A stretch of 64,000 nt of DNA, taken from Neckera pumila. Its lineage: Eukaryota > Streptophyta > Bryopsida > Hypnales > Neckeraceae. The stretch lies in assembly GCA_963969595.1 (NCBI GenBank), contig OZ018409.1, forward strand, positions 22,352,975 through 22,416,974, given 5' to 3'. Positions 47,391 to 57,735 of the stretch are shown piece by piece (position 1 is the stretch's first letter; each line of letters begins with the position of its first letter). The notes beneath the pieces were generated by a model. That model had not been told where the DNA came from. It ran no database searches and saw only the letters and a list, made by a program, of their open reading frames with translations. The translations under genes and the position numbers were made by a program.

Positions 47391-48127
47391 GCTCACAATA
47401 AGCAAAAATGGAGTTCGGCAGGCAGCACAAAAAAAATCACAAAAAGTCAAAATATTTTTTTTTTAATTTTTTTTCTCAAAGATTATATTTTGTCTACATG
47501 TGAAGCTTTCTTTTATCCAATTTGGACTAATAATGAGAAAGTTATGGACAATCTTAGTTTTTTGGGCAATCTAAGCATCTTCTTGAAAAAATAACTTGTA
47601 GAATTCATTTTTCAATGCAATTTTTAGAATATTACACAAGAATTTGTTAAACCGGGTTAGGTTTTTGTGCTAGAACAATCTCATTGTTGGAATTATTGTG
47701 ATTCAATTCTGTCTAAAAGCTATTAACAATTTAGTTTTTTCTTCAATCCACTTCCATTTAAAGAAAATTTAATGAGTGAAAATTAAATGTTTTTTTCCCT
47801 AAATTCTCAACTCAACTACTTAACATAAATAAGTAGAGAACCAAAATCAATAGTGCAAAGAATTTGAACTAAAAAGAAATAAAGCCAAAAAATCTAGTTA
47901 GGCAAGGTGCAAAAAGACTTGTTTTCTTCACTTTAAATGAATATATTTTGGAATCTACATGGTCAAAGGTTCTAAAAAGTTTTCTACGTATTCATATATT
48001 AGTCAAGTATAAGATCTTATGGTTGGATATGCAAAAACAAACAATTTTTAAATCTCTTTTCTCTTTGCAATAGAAATGACAGTTTTGAGTGGTTTTTGAT
48101 AGAAAAATCACCTTGGTCCTTTAGGGG
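47389..48127. mobile_element. TTAA element, 5'-truncated copy (d)
   Basis: It matches the interior and right end of the element at 60689-61605 (CACAATAAGCAAAAATGGAG, TTTGGACTAATAATGAGAAA, CAATCTCATTGTTGG...). It ends with TGGTCCTTTAGGGG followed by TTAA (48128-48131). The left part is missing and replaced by the ankyrin fragment. The right flank (TTAA then ACAATTTTGTAACCACTATG) corresponds to copy A at 40666-40685, where TTAA is followed by GCAGTTGTGTAACCACTGTG. Confidence 0.78.
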
Positions 48128-48288
48128 TTAAACAATTTTGTAACCACTATGATTTTACAAGGAGATCACTTTAAAAAATCATTTGAATTTCATTCTGATA
48201 TATATTTAATTTTGCAAAAATGAAGCTCAATTTTAAATATATATTACTACATGTGAATAATATCAAATTTGTGAAGGGTGTGTTTTAA

Positions 48289-49207
48289 TCCCTAAAGTTT
48301 CATGACTATGTAATCATCAAAAACGCTCCAAAACTGCCATTTCTAATACAACTACCAAATTTTGGGAAAAAAACAATTTTTGACACATGTAACCGTAGGA
48401 TCTTGTAGTATGATATTTTGAAAACATGTGGTAAAAGTTTTAGAGAATTCCGCCCTGTGGACCATAAGATATAAGCATTCAAAGTCTTGAAAACCATTTT
48501 TTCAATCCTGCAAAAAAACGGGCAGTTGCACTTTGCAAGGTCACTTTTCAATGAAAAATGCCGATAAAGGTGGTGCTCCTTTGAATTCAGTTCCCTAAAC
48601 AAGTTGTCTATATGCTTGAAAATTTTCACATCATTTGGAATTGTACAACATATAGGAGAAAAAGAGTAAGGAGAAAAAAGTAGAAAATGATTCAAAATAC
48701 TAAATTGTTAAAAATTTAATTATGGAATTTAAAAATGCCAATCCCAACGGTTGTAATGTTGTAATAATCAATCTACATCCTAGGTTTTTATTTTTTTTCC
48801 AAAAATATTGAAAATTGAGTTAAGTAACAACTTTAAAGCTTTTTTTAGAGTAGAAAATCCATAATTGCCCGCAAAGCAAACCCCCTCATAACTTTTGACT
48901 CATTGATTGAAACGAAATGACTCAAATCTTTTTAAGTATGTATAAACGTAAAAAACCAGTTTCAAAAAAAATCTTGGAAAAAATGATTTTTTCTTATCTG
49001 CCCAAATTGCCCAATTACAAAAAAAGTAACATATTAGGTCACAACTTTTGACTCGTATTTTGAAATGTCATGAAACTTAGTACACATGAAGATATTCCTC
49101 ATCTCCACATTCTATTAAAGTTTTAGCCTCAAATATGGATCTCCCTAGTCACACGTACCTGCCAAAATTTCTATGCGGCCAAAAAACGCATGTTGGTCCT
49201 TTAGGGG
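48289..49207 (-). mobile_element. TTAA element, full-length copy (e), with empty site in copy A
   Basis: It runs from TCCCTAAAG to CTTTAGGGG and is flanked by TTAA at 48285-48288 and 49208-49211. The orientation is opposite to copies (a) and (c): its left part (AAAACTGCCATTTCTAATAC) is the complement of the right part of (c). Copy A at 40811-40840 reads GTGTGTTTTAACATGGGAAG, with a single TTAA and no element, which shows precise insertion at TTAA. TTAA duplication with CCC(C)T termini fits piggyBac-like (or Kolobok-like) non-autonomous transposons. No transposase is encoded. Confidence 0.85.
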
Positions 49208-50069
49208 TTAAAATGGGAAGCTAATGAAATTTGACCAAACAAGATTGACAAGAAATGTCTTTCAAGGGATACATTTGTAGAAAGAGACCAATTCCCTTTT
49301 GCAGCCATTTTCAGAATGCAACATAGATTGGAGATCTCGAACAAACTCTTCGATATAAACCACCTAAAAATTGAAGTGCTTTTCTGTCTTCTACCTATAT
49401 CGCATGACAACAACAATGCTAACATGTGAGCCTAAAAATGTATGCCTACAAGCCTTGAGCCTAGGTGTAAGAAAGTACTCTACAACCATTGAAGATACCT
49501 TTGACATAGGTACCTTATAAACATGGAAAATAATTATGACATAGGCACCTATAATATAGATACTTACAACATAAATATCCTATTACCATGACAAGGCCTC
49601 CAAAATTCTTAACATTGGCGTGTTTTGGGTGGAGCGCTGGACAAAGCTTGGGCCAACAATAGCCCACTAAGGGCAATTTTAGAGAGTAACTAGCAACTTT
49701 GCCATTGTAACAATAAATTGTTGCTTTTTCTTTCCTAAAACGAAATGCTAAACATTTCAGACATTGGATAGACATAGATCCATTACTAGCAATGTCAACA
49801 TCTACATAGTCATCGATTGTAAACAAAGCCCAAGCCATAGTCTACAAAAGATGACAATCTTGAATCCTAAAACTTGTACTTTAGAATGTAGAAACTTTTC
49901 AATCACAAAAAGAAAATGGGTTTAAAATTGCACCTATATAACTTGTGCTCCAAAAATATACACTGCTTGATTATGCTCCACCTCACTCCAAATTTTCTGT
50001 CTCCTAACATCCATAACACATCAACATATATTCAACAACAAAATTTTGGATGTTGGCATCAATTTCAAA

Positions 50070-52080
50070 ATTTAAGTCAAATTTGGCCAAATTGATCAAA
50101 TTCAAATTAATATGCATCAAATTGATCAAACCATTGAAATTATATTCAATTGTTTATGTTTGCATCAAAAAATCTTAAAGTTATTCAAATTCGATTCTAA
50201 GTAGGACAAAGTACTGACATTAGTTAACATTGTATTAATAACATTTGACTCATTTTATTCAAATGAAACTTATATTGTCCAACTTAGATCAAATGATGTT
50301 CAAATTGCTCAAACTAGATTAAATTATTGACATTAAGCTCAAATTAGGTCAAATTGCTCCAAATTATACTTAACCCCTAAAGTCCCATTGTCCCCTCGAG
50401 GGACAAATCAGATTTTGGGCAGGTACCTACGGGCTGAATTTTTGTTGTGATTTTTTGAAAACTTTTTGTGAAGATAGAAAAACTGCTAAGCTTCGTGGGA
50501 ATATAGTTTTTTTTTCCAATTGGTGTCTGGGAGCAAAAGTTATACCACAAAAAGCCTCAAACCGAACTCGGCGGGTAGCAAATTTTTTTTTGCAAAAAGT
50601 CAATTTTTTATTTTTTATTTATTTTTCTCTGAAAGAATATATTTTTGTCTAAATCTGAAGCTTTGACTCATTCCATTTGGATTTGTTATGAGAAAGTTAT
50701 GGACAATCTTAGTTTTCAGGCACTTAGAGCATCTTCCTAAAAAAAATAACTTGTAGGATTCATTTCTGAATGCAATTTTCACAATTTTTCACAATTTTTT
50801 TTGAGAATGTTGTGTTTGCTTGCTTAAACAATCTCACCGTTGGGATTATTGTATTTCAATCCCATCTAAGAGCTATTAACGATTTAGTTTTTATTTCAAT
50901 CTTGGACCTACGTCTGCTTAACAATTTTTTAAAGAATGAAGATCAAGTTTTTTTTCTTTGAAATTTTTTTCCTAGACTCTCATCTCACATCTTCAACCAA
51001 AAAAATTTTAAATTCAAAGTCTATAGTGCAAAATTTTTCCACAAATGGCGGTCAAAGTCATCTGAAATTACAGGCCACAGTTCAAAAAAGCTTCTTTTTC
51101 CAACTTCAAATGCTAATATCTTCCAATCCATACGGTCAAACTTCATGAAATTTTACCACATGATCTTTAACAATTGAAGTACAATATTCTATGGTTAGAT
51201 TCTAAAGAAATGACCTTTTTTTGTGTTCTTGGATGAACGCAGCAAAAATGGCAGCTTTGAGCGGTTTTTGACAGAAAATTGGCCTTAGGACTTTAGGGGT
51301 TAAATTGCTCACATTAAGCTCAAATTGCTCACATTAGATCAAATTGTTGACATTAAGTTCAAATGAGATTACATTACTCCAAATTACACTCAAATTGCTC
51401 ACATTAAGTTAAATTGTTGACATAAAGCTCAAATTAGGTTACATTGCTCCAAATTACACTCAAACTGTTCACATTAAGTCAAATTGTTGACATTAAATTC
51501 AAATTAGGTTACATTGCTCCAAATTACACTTAAACTGCTCACATTACACTCAAATTGTTCACATTAAGCTTAAATTAGGTTATATTGCTCCACATTACAC
51601 TCAAATTGCTCACACTACACTCAAATTGTTGACATTTAACTCAAATTAGGTCAAATTAGGTTACATTGCTCCAAATTACAATCAAATTGTTGACATTAAA
51701 TTCAAAATAGGTTACATTGCTCCAAATTACACTCAAATTGCTCACATTACACTCAAATTGTTCACATTAAGCTCAAATTACACTCAAATTGCTCACATTA
51801 AGCTCAAATTGTTCACATGAAATTAAATTGTTGACATAAAGCTTAAATTAGGTTATATTGCCCCAAATTACACTCAAATTGCTCACACTAAGTGAAATTG
51901 CTCACATTAAATCAAATTGTTGACATAAAGCTCAAATTAGGTTGCATTGCTTCAAATTACACTCAAATTGCTCACATTAGATGAAATTGTTGAAATTAAA
52001 CTCAATTTAGATCAAATTGCTCACAAATTGCTCAAATGAAGCTTATACTACTCACCTTAGATTAAAACGATCCAAGAATG
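50070..52080. repeat. Degenerate CTCAAATTGCTCACATTAAG minisatellite, split by a TTAA element
   Basis: Dozens of units of about 20-26 bp vary on CTCAAATTGCTCACATTAAG, AAATTGTTGACATTAA and TTACATTGCTCCAAATTACA. The array runs about 50070-50369 and 51304-52080. The interruption is exactly the element at 50374-51299. No unit is conserved enough, and no spacers are distinct, so it is not a CRISPR array. Confidence 0.85.
50374..51299 (+). mobile_element. TTAA element, full-length copy (c)
   Basis: It runs from CCCCTAAAGTCCCATTGTCC to GGCCTTAGGACTTTAGGGG and is flanked by TTAA at 50370-50373 and 51300-51303. The length is 926 bp. Removing it with one TTAA rejoins a minisatellite unit (AAATTATACTTAAATTGCTC against the array word AAATTACACTCAAATTGCTC). 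The interior is shared with copies (a), (b), (d) and (e). No protein-coding capacity is visible. Confidence 0.86.
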
Positions 52081-52549
52081 CTTCAAGAATGCTTCAAGAA
52101 TACTCCAATTGCTCTAATTTGGGTCTAAATACATCAATCTCTTGTGTTAAATTAGATTGAAACTCAAATGACATTCAAATTTTTCAAATGAAACTCAATG
52201 TTCAAACCACCATTCTATATATGAATTCCAAATTTGCTCAAAATAAACGTAAAGAAGATACCTTGAGGTATTGTTGAGCTCAGGAACACCACCACTCGAT
52301 CAATTTCTTCCTTCACAACCAATGGTGACTAAAATTGAAGAATTGAAATGCAAATTTCTCAAATTGCAAAGACTTTGTGAATACTTTGTTGTGGAAACCA
52401 AAATTGCTTCAATCTCAAAAAAGTTTCAAATCATTTGATAGTAAGAATAAAACATTAGAATCGCGAACACTCAAAGCTTAGAAAATCATAGAATTGTGGA
52501 AGTGAAATGAAGTGTGAAGCCAAGAAAACCTAAACCTTCATGATATCAA

Positions 52550-52680
52550 TATACTTCTGTAATATCACATTTTCACACTGTGTGATATTACAGAGGCGCA
52601 GTGGCCATTAAAACTCTGTAATATCATACAGTGTTAAAATGTGACATTATAGAGGACCTTGTGATTTTAGTAGTATGATG
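52550..52680. repeat. Nested inverted repeats of CTCTGTAATATCAC
   Basis: CTGTAATATCACATTTTCAC is followed by the inverse GTGTGATATTACAGAG. CTCTGTAATATCATACAGTG is then followed by AATGTGACATTATAGAG. The same word appears in family X elements (43598, 43840, 57005, 57250), so it is probably a small MITE or TIR remnant. Confidence 0.55.
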
Positions 52681-53508
52681 GTGGAAGTGCTCTTACACTA
52701 GCTAAATATGAACTCTACTCCCCATCTCAACCAATGCAACTTCACCACATTAGCTTCAAACTTTTACATTGAAAATATATTTGGACACATGATAAGCCTC
52801 TGGGTGCAGCCATTCTCTTGATCAGGCATAAATTTGAGACTTGAAACAAATTCTTCAATGTAAACCACCAAAGAACTGAAGCTGTCTAGCTCCCGGCTCT
52901 TCTCTGTATTGCATGAAAGTGAATGTGCAGTAAATATGTCCTAGTAATGCACATCAAACCTAATTATTCTTTGCTCTAGAATTGGTAACAAAATTTTCAA
53001 ATCATGATGTAAAGTACTGTTCATATTATGCAAGAAAGAGATACAATTGGATGCCTTCTCAAACCCATCATTCTAAAGATTCCATCAGCAGAAGTCAATT
53101 TTTGATACTATTATCATCTATAAGGACGAATCCGATTGCAAGCACCAAAAAGGTTTCATCAACCTGATTCATTGAGAAGCTCTGGAGAAGTCAAAAGGGG
53201 TTTAATAGCTCTGGAGAACTGTAAACGGGTGAAAATGTGACACTCTGCATTTAGTAGCATAGATACATATGGGAAACAAGCTCCCTCTGAAGGCGGAGCA
53301 GTTCCCATCCAGGTGAACATGGAGCTCACTAGTAAGTGCACAAACTCTCCAACAACACCTACCCTACTTAACGATTGCTTTGCTTGGGCTGCACTTAATA
53401 ATGGAGGACTCTAAGGCACTTACTTAGGGGTAAAGAGTCTTTAGCATTGGGCAATCCGACAGGGATTTGCAAATTCAGACTTCCTTTTTAGCAACCTACT
53501 CGACTTGC

Positions 53509-54326
53509 TCATTGTGTGAAACATCCACCACCACCACAGGCTCTTCCGTTCCCATCTTCAGTGACGTTCTTGCACTGGGCCTTGGGCTGCAAAAACACCC
53601 CAAACAATAACACCATTAAAACAACCAAAAACAATCTTTGTCATTGACAAAACCTTAACATCGAAGACGAAACAAGTTCGATTGGACCCAGACCAGTTGG
53701 TGATGGGTCACTTACTGTAGGAATTTGTGCCTCTGAAGTGCTGGCTCTTGTGCCGGCCATGTCCTCCGTATGTTCCAGCTTGCCACCATCCCCAACGCCC
53801 GAGTTCACAGGCAAACCGTTGGGATTATCTGTCCCTGCTTTTCGAGTTCGAATTGGTTGCAATCCAATTTTGATCTCGCAGAAGAGTGCCATGACTGTAA
53901 AGTAAATGTACGTCCAACACACAAGCAATTGGTTATCAACCAATATTCAATCAGTTCGGGATCACGTTTACAGCCACATGAAAGCTTTCAAAGAACGAAC
54001 GCTCTGATCGAAGCACAAAGAATGAACACTCCGAAGCACAACAGCACAACAGCACAACAGCACCTCAAGGAGAAATCAAATCGAGGAGGTCTGCAATCGA
54101 TCCCACCTGGAATGGTGGCGCCTGCTCCGATATTCGGCGGCCCCGTTTCCAAATCCCAGTAACCTGTTGCTGGGTGTGCGATCCGCTCCTTCAAAGAAGC
54201 CCAGAGGGAAGCCCAGACGGCACAGAGAACATGGAGTATAATGCGCACCACAAGGGCTATGATTCGCTCCACAAGTTTAATGAGAAGCGCTTGCAGGAAG
54301 CCACCATGGGACGGGTTTGATCCCAT
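53509..54326 (-). CDS. Unknown small protein with hydrophobic N-terminal helix, copy B, three exons
   Basis: Exons 54326-54107, 53894-53716, 53586-53509 join in phase over GT-AG introns and encode 158 residues. The start is MGSNPSHGGFLQALLIKLVE. Residues about 10-47 form a long hydrophobic to amphipathic helix (ALLIKLVERIIALVVRIILH then VLCAVWASLWASLKER) that could insert in or lie on a membrane. The rest is polar and low in structure (KAGTDNPNGLPVNSGVGDGG, EDMAGTRASTSEAQIP) and ends CGGGGCFTQ. Exons 2 and 3 and all splice sites are shared with copy A. Exon 3 is frameshifted relative to A, so one of the two C-termini is derived. I do not recognise the family. Being open in all three exons while A is broken, B is the better candidate for a working gene. 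Confidence 0.55.
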
Positions 54327-54384
54327 CGTTCTAAACACAACTGACTACCGACCACCACAACAGCACAAATTAACACCACAACAC

Positions 54385-54625
54385 CTGCAAAGAATCCATG
54401 AACACGCAGCCAAATGAAAGAGTGGAACAATCTGCGTGATATCAATAAACTTGAGCTACAGGTGAAGTTACAAGCATTTCGATCATCGGCATTCCATCGC
54501 GATCACGTACCTTGAATTCTCTCTGTCGCTTCTACTCGCTGGTCACGTCAATCTCTCTCTGTCGCTTCTACTCGTCACGTCAATCTCTCTCTCTCTCTCT
54601 CTCGCTTCTACTCGTTGCAATGAAA
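54385..54625. promoter_or_regulatory. Upstream region of copy B gene with CT-rich tract, duplicated at 57.5 kb
   Basis: It lies just 5' of the minus-strand gene. It contains GATCATCGGCATTCCATCGC, repeated TCTCTCTGTCGCTTCTACTC units (three) and a (CT)n run at about 54583-54602. The same block, lacking the (CT)n expansion, is present at 57548-57735. CT-rich tracts are common in plant 5' leaders. Confidence 0.5.
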
Positions 54626-54841
54626 GTGTCCAAATTTAGATCAATTGGCGGGTTTTATTTTCCGTTTCAATTGCTGTACAGCTGTAGGACTGCTTCTAAT
54701 CGTAATACGGACAGGCTGTGACATATCAGTTTAATGCCCCTTCTCGGTGGTGATTCTACAGGCTGCTTGTACAATATCAAATTAATGCCCCTTCTCGGAT
54801 ACAGGTGAATCTACAGCACTGACACAGTCGAAATGCGCCAC

Positions 54842-55340
54842 TAACACCCAAAGGGGCCCAAAACCGCCATCTATACATCTCCAAAATCAGTTCTGTACCT
54901 ATGTGGAAGAAACGCTTTCAGAACCAAACTTTGTTCCTTAATAACTTTTGCATACAATATCCAAATGCTACGTTCTTTGGTGCGTTGGAACCTCCTTTCA
55001 CACTGGGAACTTTGAAGACTTTATGCTGGGCTAACTCGTGAAGAGTTAGGCCCCCCTTTTGGCCCATTTTTGTACAAATCCGAGGTGGGGGGTGCGAAAC
55101 TTTTGCTCCCCCTTTTGGCCCATTTTTGTACGCATTAGGCCTCCATTGACGCTAAAAGTGCGCGGAACTCAGGTTCCTGCGGTCTTCCGAACCTCAGCCC
55201 GAACCAGAGATGCACATTAGGCCCCCCTTTAGGTCCGGCATAAAGTGGTAAAAGTTCCCAGTGTCACTTGTCAACAAGACAATATGAAAATTTGACCAGT
55301 CTAGTAACACAGTACCAATTTGTGGCGGTTTTGGGTGTAC
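54842..55340. mobile_element. Possible MITE with ACACCCAAAACCGCC ends
   Basis: The left end ACACCCAAAGGGGCCCAAAA then CCGCC and the right end GGCGGTTTTGGGTGT are inverted, with a 9-bp expansion on the left. The interior left part (ATGTGGAAGAAACGCTTT, TTCTTTGGTGCGTTGGAAC) recurs at 63885-63994. A direct repeat of CCCCCTTTTGGCCCATTTTT lies at about 55051 and 55108. Confidence 0.45.
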
Positions 55341-55657
55341 CCACCTCACTTGGTCCACCCCACCCCATTACAATTACCATCATCCGCTCCCACATAGACG
55401 CATTCATTGGCCTGACCGCTTGAAAGTACCGTAGTACCTGAAATTCTTACAGTTGCAGACTAATAAGTATCCCTGGATACGGGTCAAATAATATGGTACA
55501 CTAGCTTCGATCAATCATCATAACTTATCTACGTAAAACAATTTCTCATGTTTGGGGGGAATGGCTCTCCATCTCTCAATGAACTGGAATTGAACTACTC
55601 AACCCCTAAATGCCCAAGGCACACCCAAATCTGGTGTTTGCAAAACTTTGAAGTTAA

Positions 55658-56180
55658 CCCCGAAAGGCCCAGTTGTCCCCTCAGGAGACAATTTGGGTTT
55701 GGGCAGGTTCTTATTGCCTCAATTTTTAAAATTATTTTTTGGGATTTTTTGAGATTTGTGTACTTTTGCAAGAGCTTTGTGAACACATAAATTTTTTATT
55801 ATAATTGATGCCAAGGAGCAAAAGTTATAGCACAATAAGCAAAAATGGAATTCGGCGGGCAGCACAAAAAAATCACAAAAAGTCAAAAAAAAAAATCAAT
55901 TTTTTGACTCAAAGAGTCTTTTTGTCTACATGTGAAGCTTTGTTTCATTCAATTTGGACTAATAGTGAGAAAGTTTTGGACAATCTTAGTTTTTTGGGCA
56001 ATCTAAGCATTTGCTTGAAATAATAACTTATAGAATTCATTTTTGAATGCAATTTTTAGAACTTTTTAAATTTTTTGTTGGATAGAGTTAGATTTTCTTG
56101 CTAGAACAATCTCACCGTTGGGATTATTGTGATTCAATTCCATCTAAAAGCTATTAACAATTTAGTTTTTTCTTCAATCA
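55658..56180 (+). mobile_element. TTAA element, 3'-truncated copy (b)
   Basis: It starts after TTAA (55654-55657) with CCCCGAAAGGCCCAGTTGTC and follows copy (a) until about 56180. There it jumps to sequence equivalent to 61866 in copy 2, so the right TIR has been deleted. Confidence 0.75.
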
Positions 56181-56592
56181 TGAATATATTAAAAAAATGA
56201 ATTTACAAAGGAAAAGATTGAAGACAAGGAAAATGATTGGGTGGGATAGGCTGGTAATTACACTAAATGCAATCCAACACTAAACATAGTTTTTGGTGTA
56301 GTAGTTTTTATATTTAAGTTTTTATACAAGGGTACCCATTGCAATCTTGACTTCCCATAGTGTTGAGAACTCTTGGAAATGAGCCTCAAATACACTAGAT
56401 CTTGGAGAAAAAATCACATTCAAAATTCATGTAAAGAGATTGTAGAGTAGATTTTAAGAAGCCATAAATTGATCGAGGTTATACAAGCTAGGCCCTTTAA
56501 TCTTATATATTTTTGGTCACCAACTTTTTAGATTTGACTTGTGTAAAGAAGATTGAAAGATTTTTGCAATTTTAGCACCCTCACTAGTGGTT

Positions 56593-57236
56593 GGCGCTTG
56601 CTATGCTACGCATTCATCATTAGAATTTTATTAGAATTTGTATAGATTAGATAAATGTAGAACAAAAATTTCAATAAATCTTCAAATAAAAATTACTAAA
56701 ATCTTTATATAATATTGTTTATAAGTAAGCATATATTGAAATGTACAATAGAATTTATTGAATGATGAATGAAACATATGCAATGGTGAATACTATAAAA
56801 GATACACATTTATTGTAATGCATTCAAAAGTTGCCTCAATTGTTACAAACACTGTGAATCCAAAAACTTGGTGAATTGAAAAAAAACTTGTAAGTTTCAA
56901 AAACCTTATGAACAACTTAATTGTTGTGAGATCCAAAATCTCTTTAATTGAATAGATTTCTCAAATCATTTGGTAGTAGCAATAGAAGTTTGAAATCATA
57001 AAAGATGTAAAAGTGATATTACAGAGGTGATTGCAAACTACTACTCTATTTCTATTATATAACATTGTCTGAGAATGTTATTTTTATATATGCATGATTG
57101 AAAATATTTTTACAAAATACCAAAATTAATTATTTCAAAGACTTATTGAAATCCTTATCATGCATTCTATTCAAATATATCAAAATTTTACTAATATGTG
57201 ATACAATGAATGCGTAGCGTAGCAAGCATGAGCTCC
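56593..57236 (+). mobile_element. TIR element family X, copy 2
   Basis: GGCGCTTGCTATGCTACGCA at the left is inverted at the right as TGCGTAGCGTAGCAAGC, with AGCTCC at the very end. The interior matches the 62279-62924 copy closely and 43626-44266 in inverse orientation. Confidence 0.75.
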
Positions 57237-57547
57237 TATTATTAATGGTAGCATTTGTGATATTACAAAGGAGTTATGATTTTAGTAGTACGATGGTCAA
57301 ACATTACAATCTTTCACTCTATAAGTGATATTGTTGTGTTTTGTTTTCCCATGAGATTGTTCTCTAAGATGTCCAGTTTAAATTTTTACGGTTATTTTTC
57401 CAAAAAAATTGATACAATTTATCAAAACATTGGCATTTTGTTCAATTTAGAACAAATTCTAGGAAGCCCAAAATAGGTCTTGGACATTCAGGGGTTAATT
57501 TAACTTGGATGGGGGATTTGTTCTGCCAAGGGCTTGCTCCGATCCCT

Positions 57548-57735
57548 GAATACGCAGCCAAATGAAAGAGTGGAACAATCTCATGCGTGAGATCAATAAA
57601 CTTGAGCTACAGGTGAAGTTACAAGCATTTCGATCATCGGCATTCCATCGCGATCACGTCCCTTGAATTTCTCTCTGTCGCTTCTACTCGCTGGTCACGT
57701 CAATCTCTCTCTGTCGCTTCTACTCGTTGTAGTTA
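57548..57735. repeat. Displaced copy of the copy-B upstream block
   Basis: It matches 54400-54620 closely (CAGCCAAATGAAAGAGTGGA, TCAATAAACTTGAGCTACAG, GCATTCCATCGCGATCACGT). It begins exactly where segmental duplication copy 1 ends. A plus-strand open frame of about 115 codons (57770-58120) follows, but no family was recognised and it is not called as a gene. Confidence 0.75.

Larger units (their letters stand above)
48131..54340 (-). repeat. Duplicated unit, copy B
   Basis: Paralogue of 40660-43170, in the same orientation. Relative to A it carries a TTAA element (48289-49207) and about 3 kb of extra sequence (about 49690-52675) containing a minisatellite and a second TTAA element. The remainder aligns throughout at high similarity by eye. 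Confidence 0.85.
55408..57548. repeat. Segmental duplication, copy 1
   Basis: It matches 60333-63234 from CCGTAGTACCTGA through CTGGATACGGGTCAAATAAT to GGGCTTGCTCCGATCCCT. It contains a truncated TTAA element (55658 to about 56180) and a family X element (56593-57236). Relative to copy 2 it lacks about 105 bp near the start and about 680 bp from within and beyond the TTAA element. Confidence 0.85.

Noticed and set aside
50070..52080. CRISPR-like array of short repeats
   Set aside because: Units are degenerate, contiguous and without unique spacers, and the context is plant nuclear DNA, so it is a minisatellite.
57476..57497. AGGGGTTAA right end suggestive of another TTAA element
   Set aside because: The sequence before it differs from the family, no partner end was found, and the equivalent in the second copy (63167) has lost the motif.
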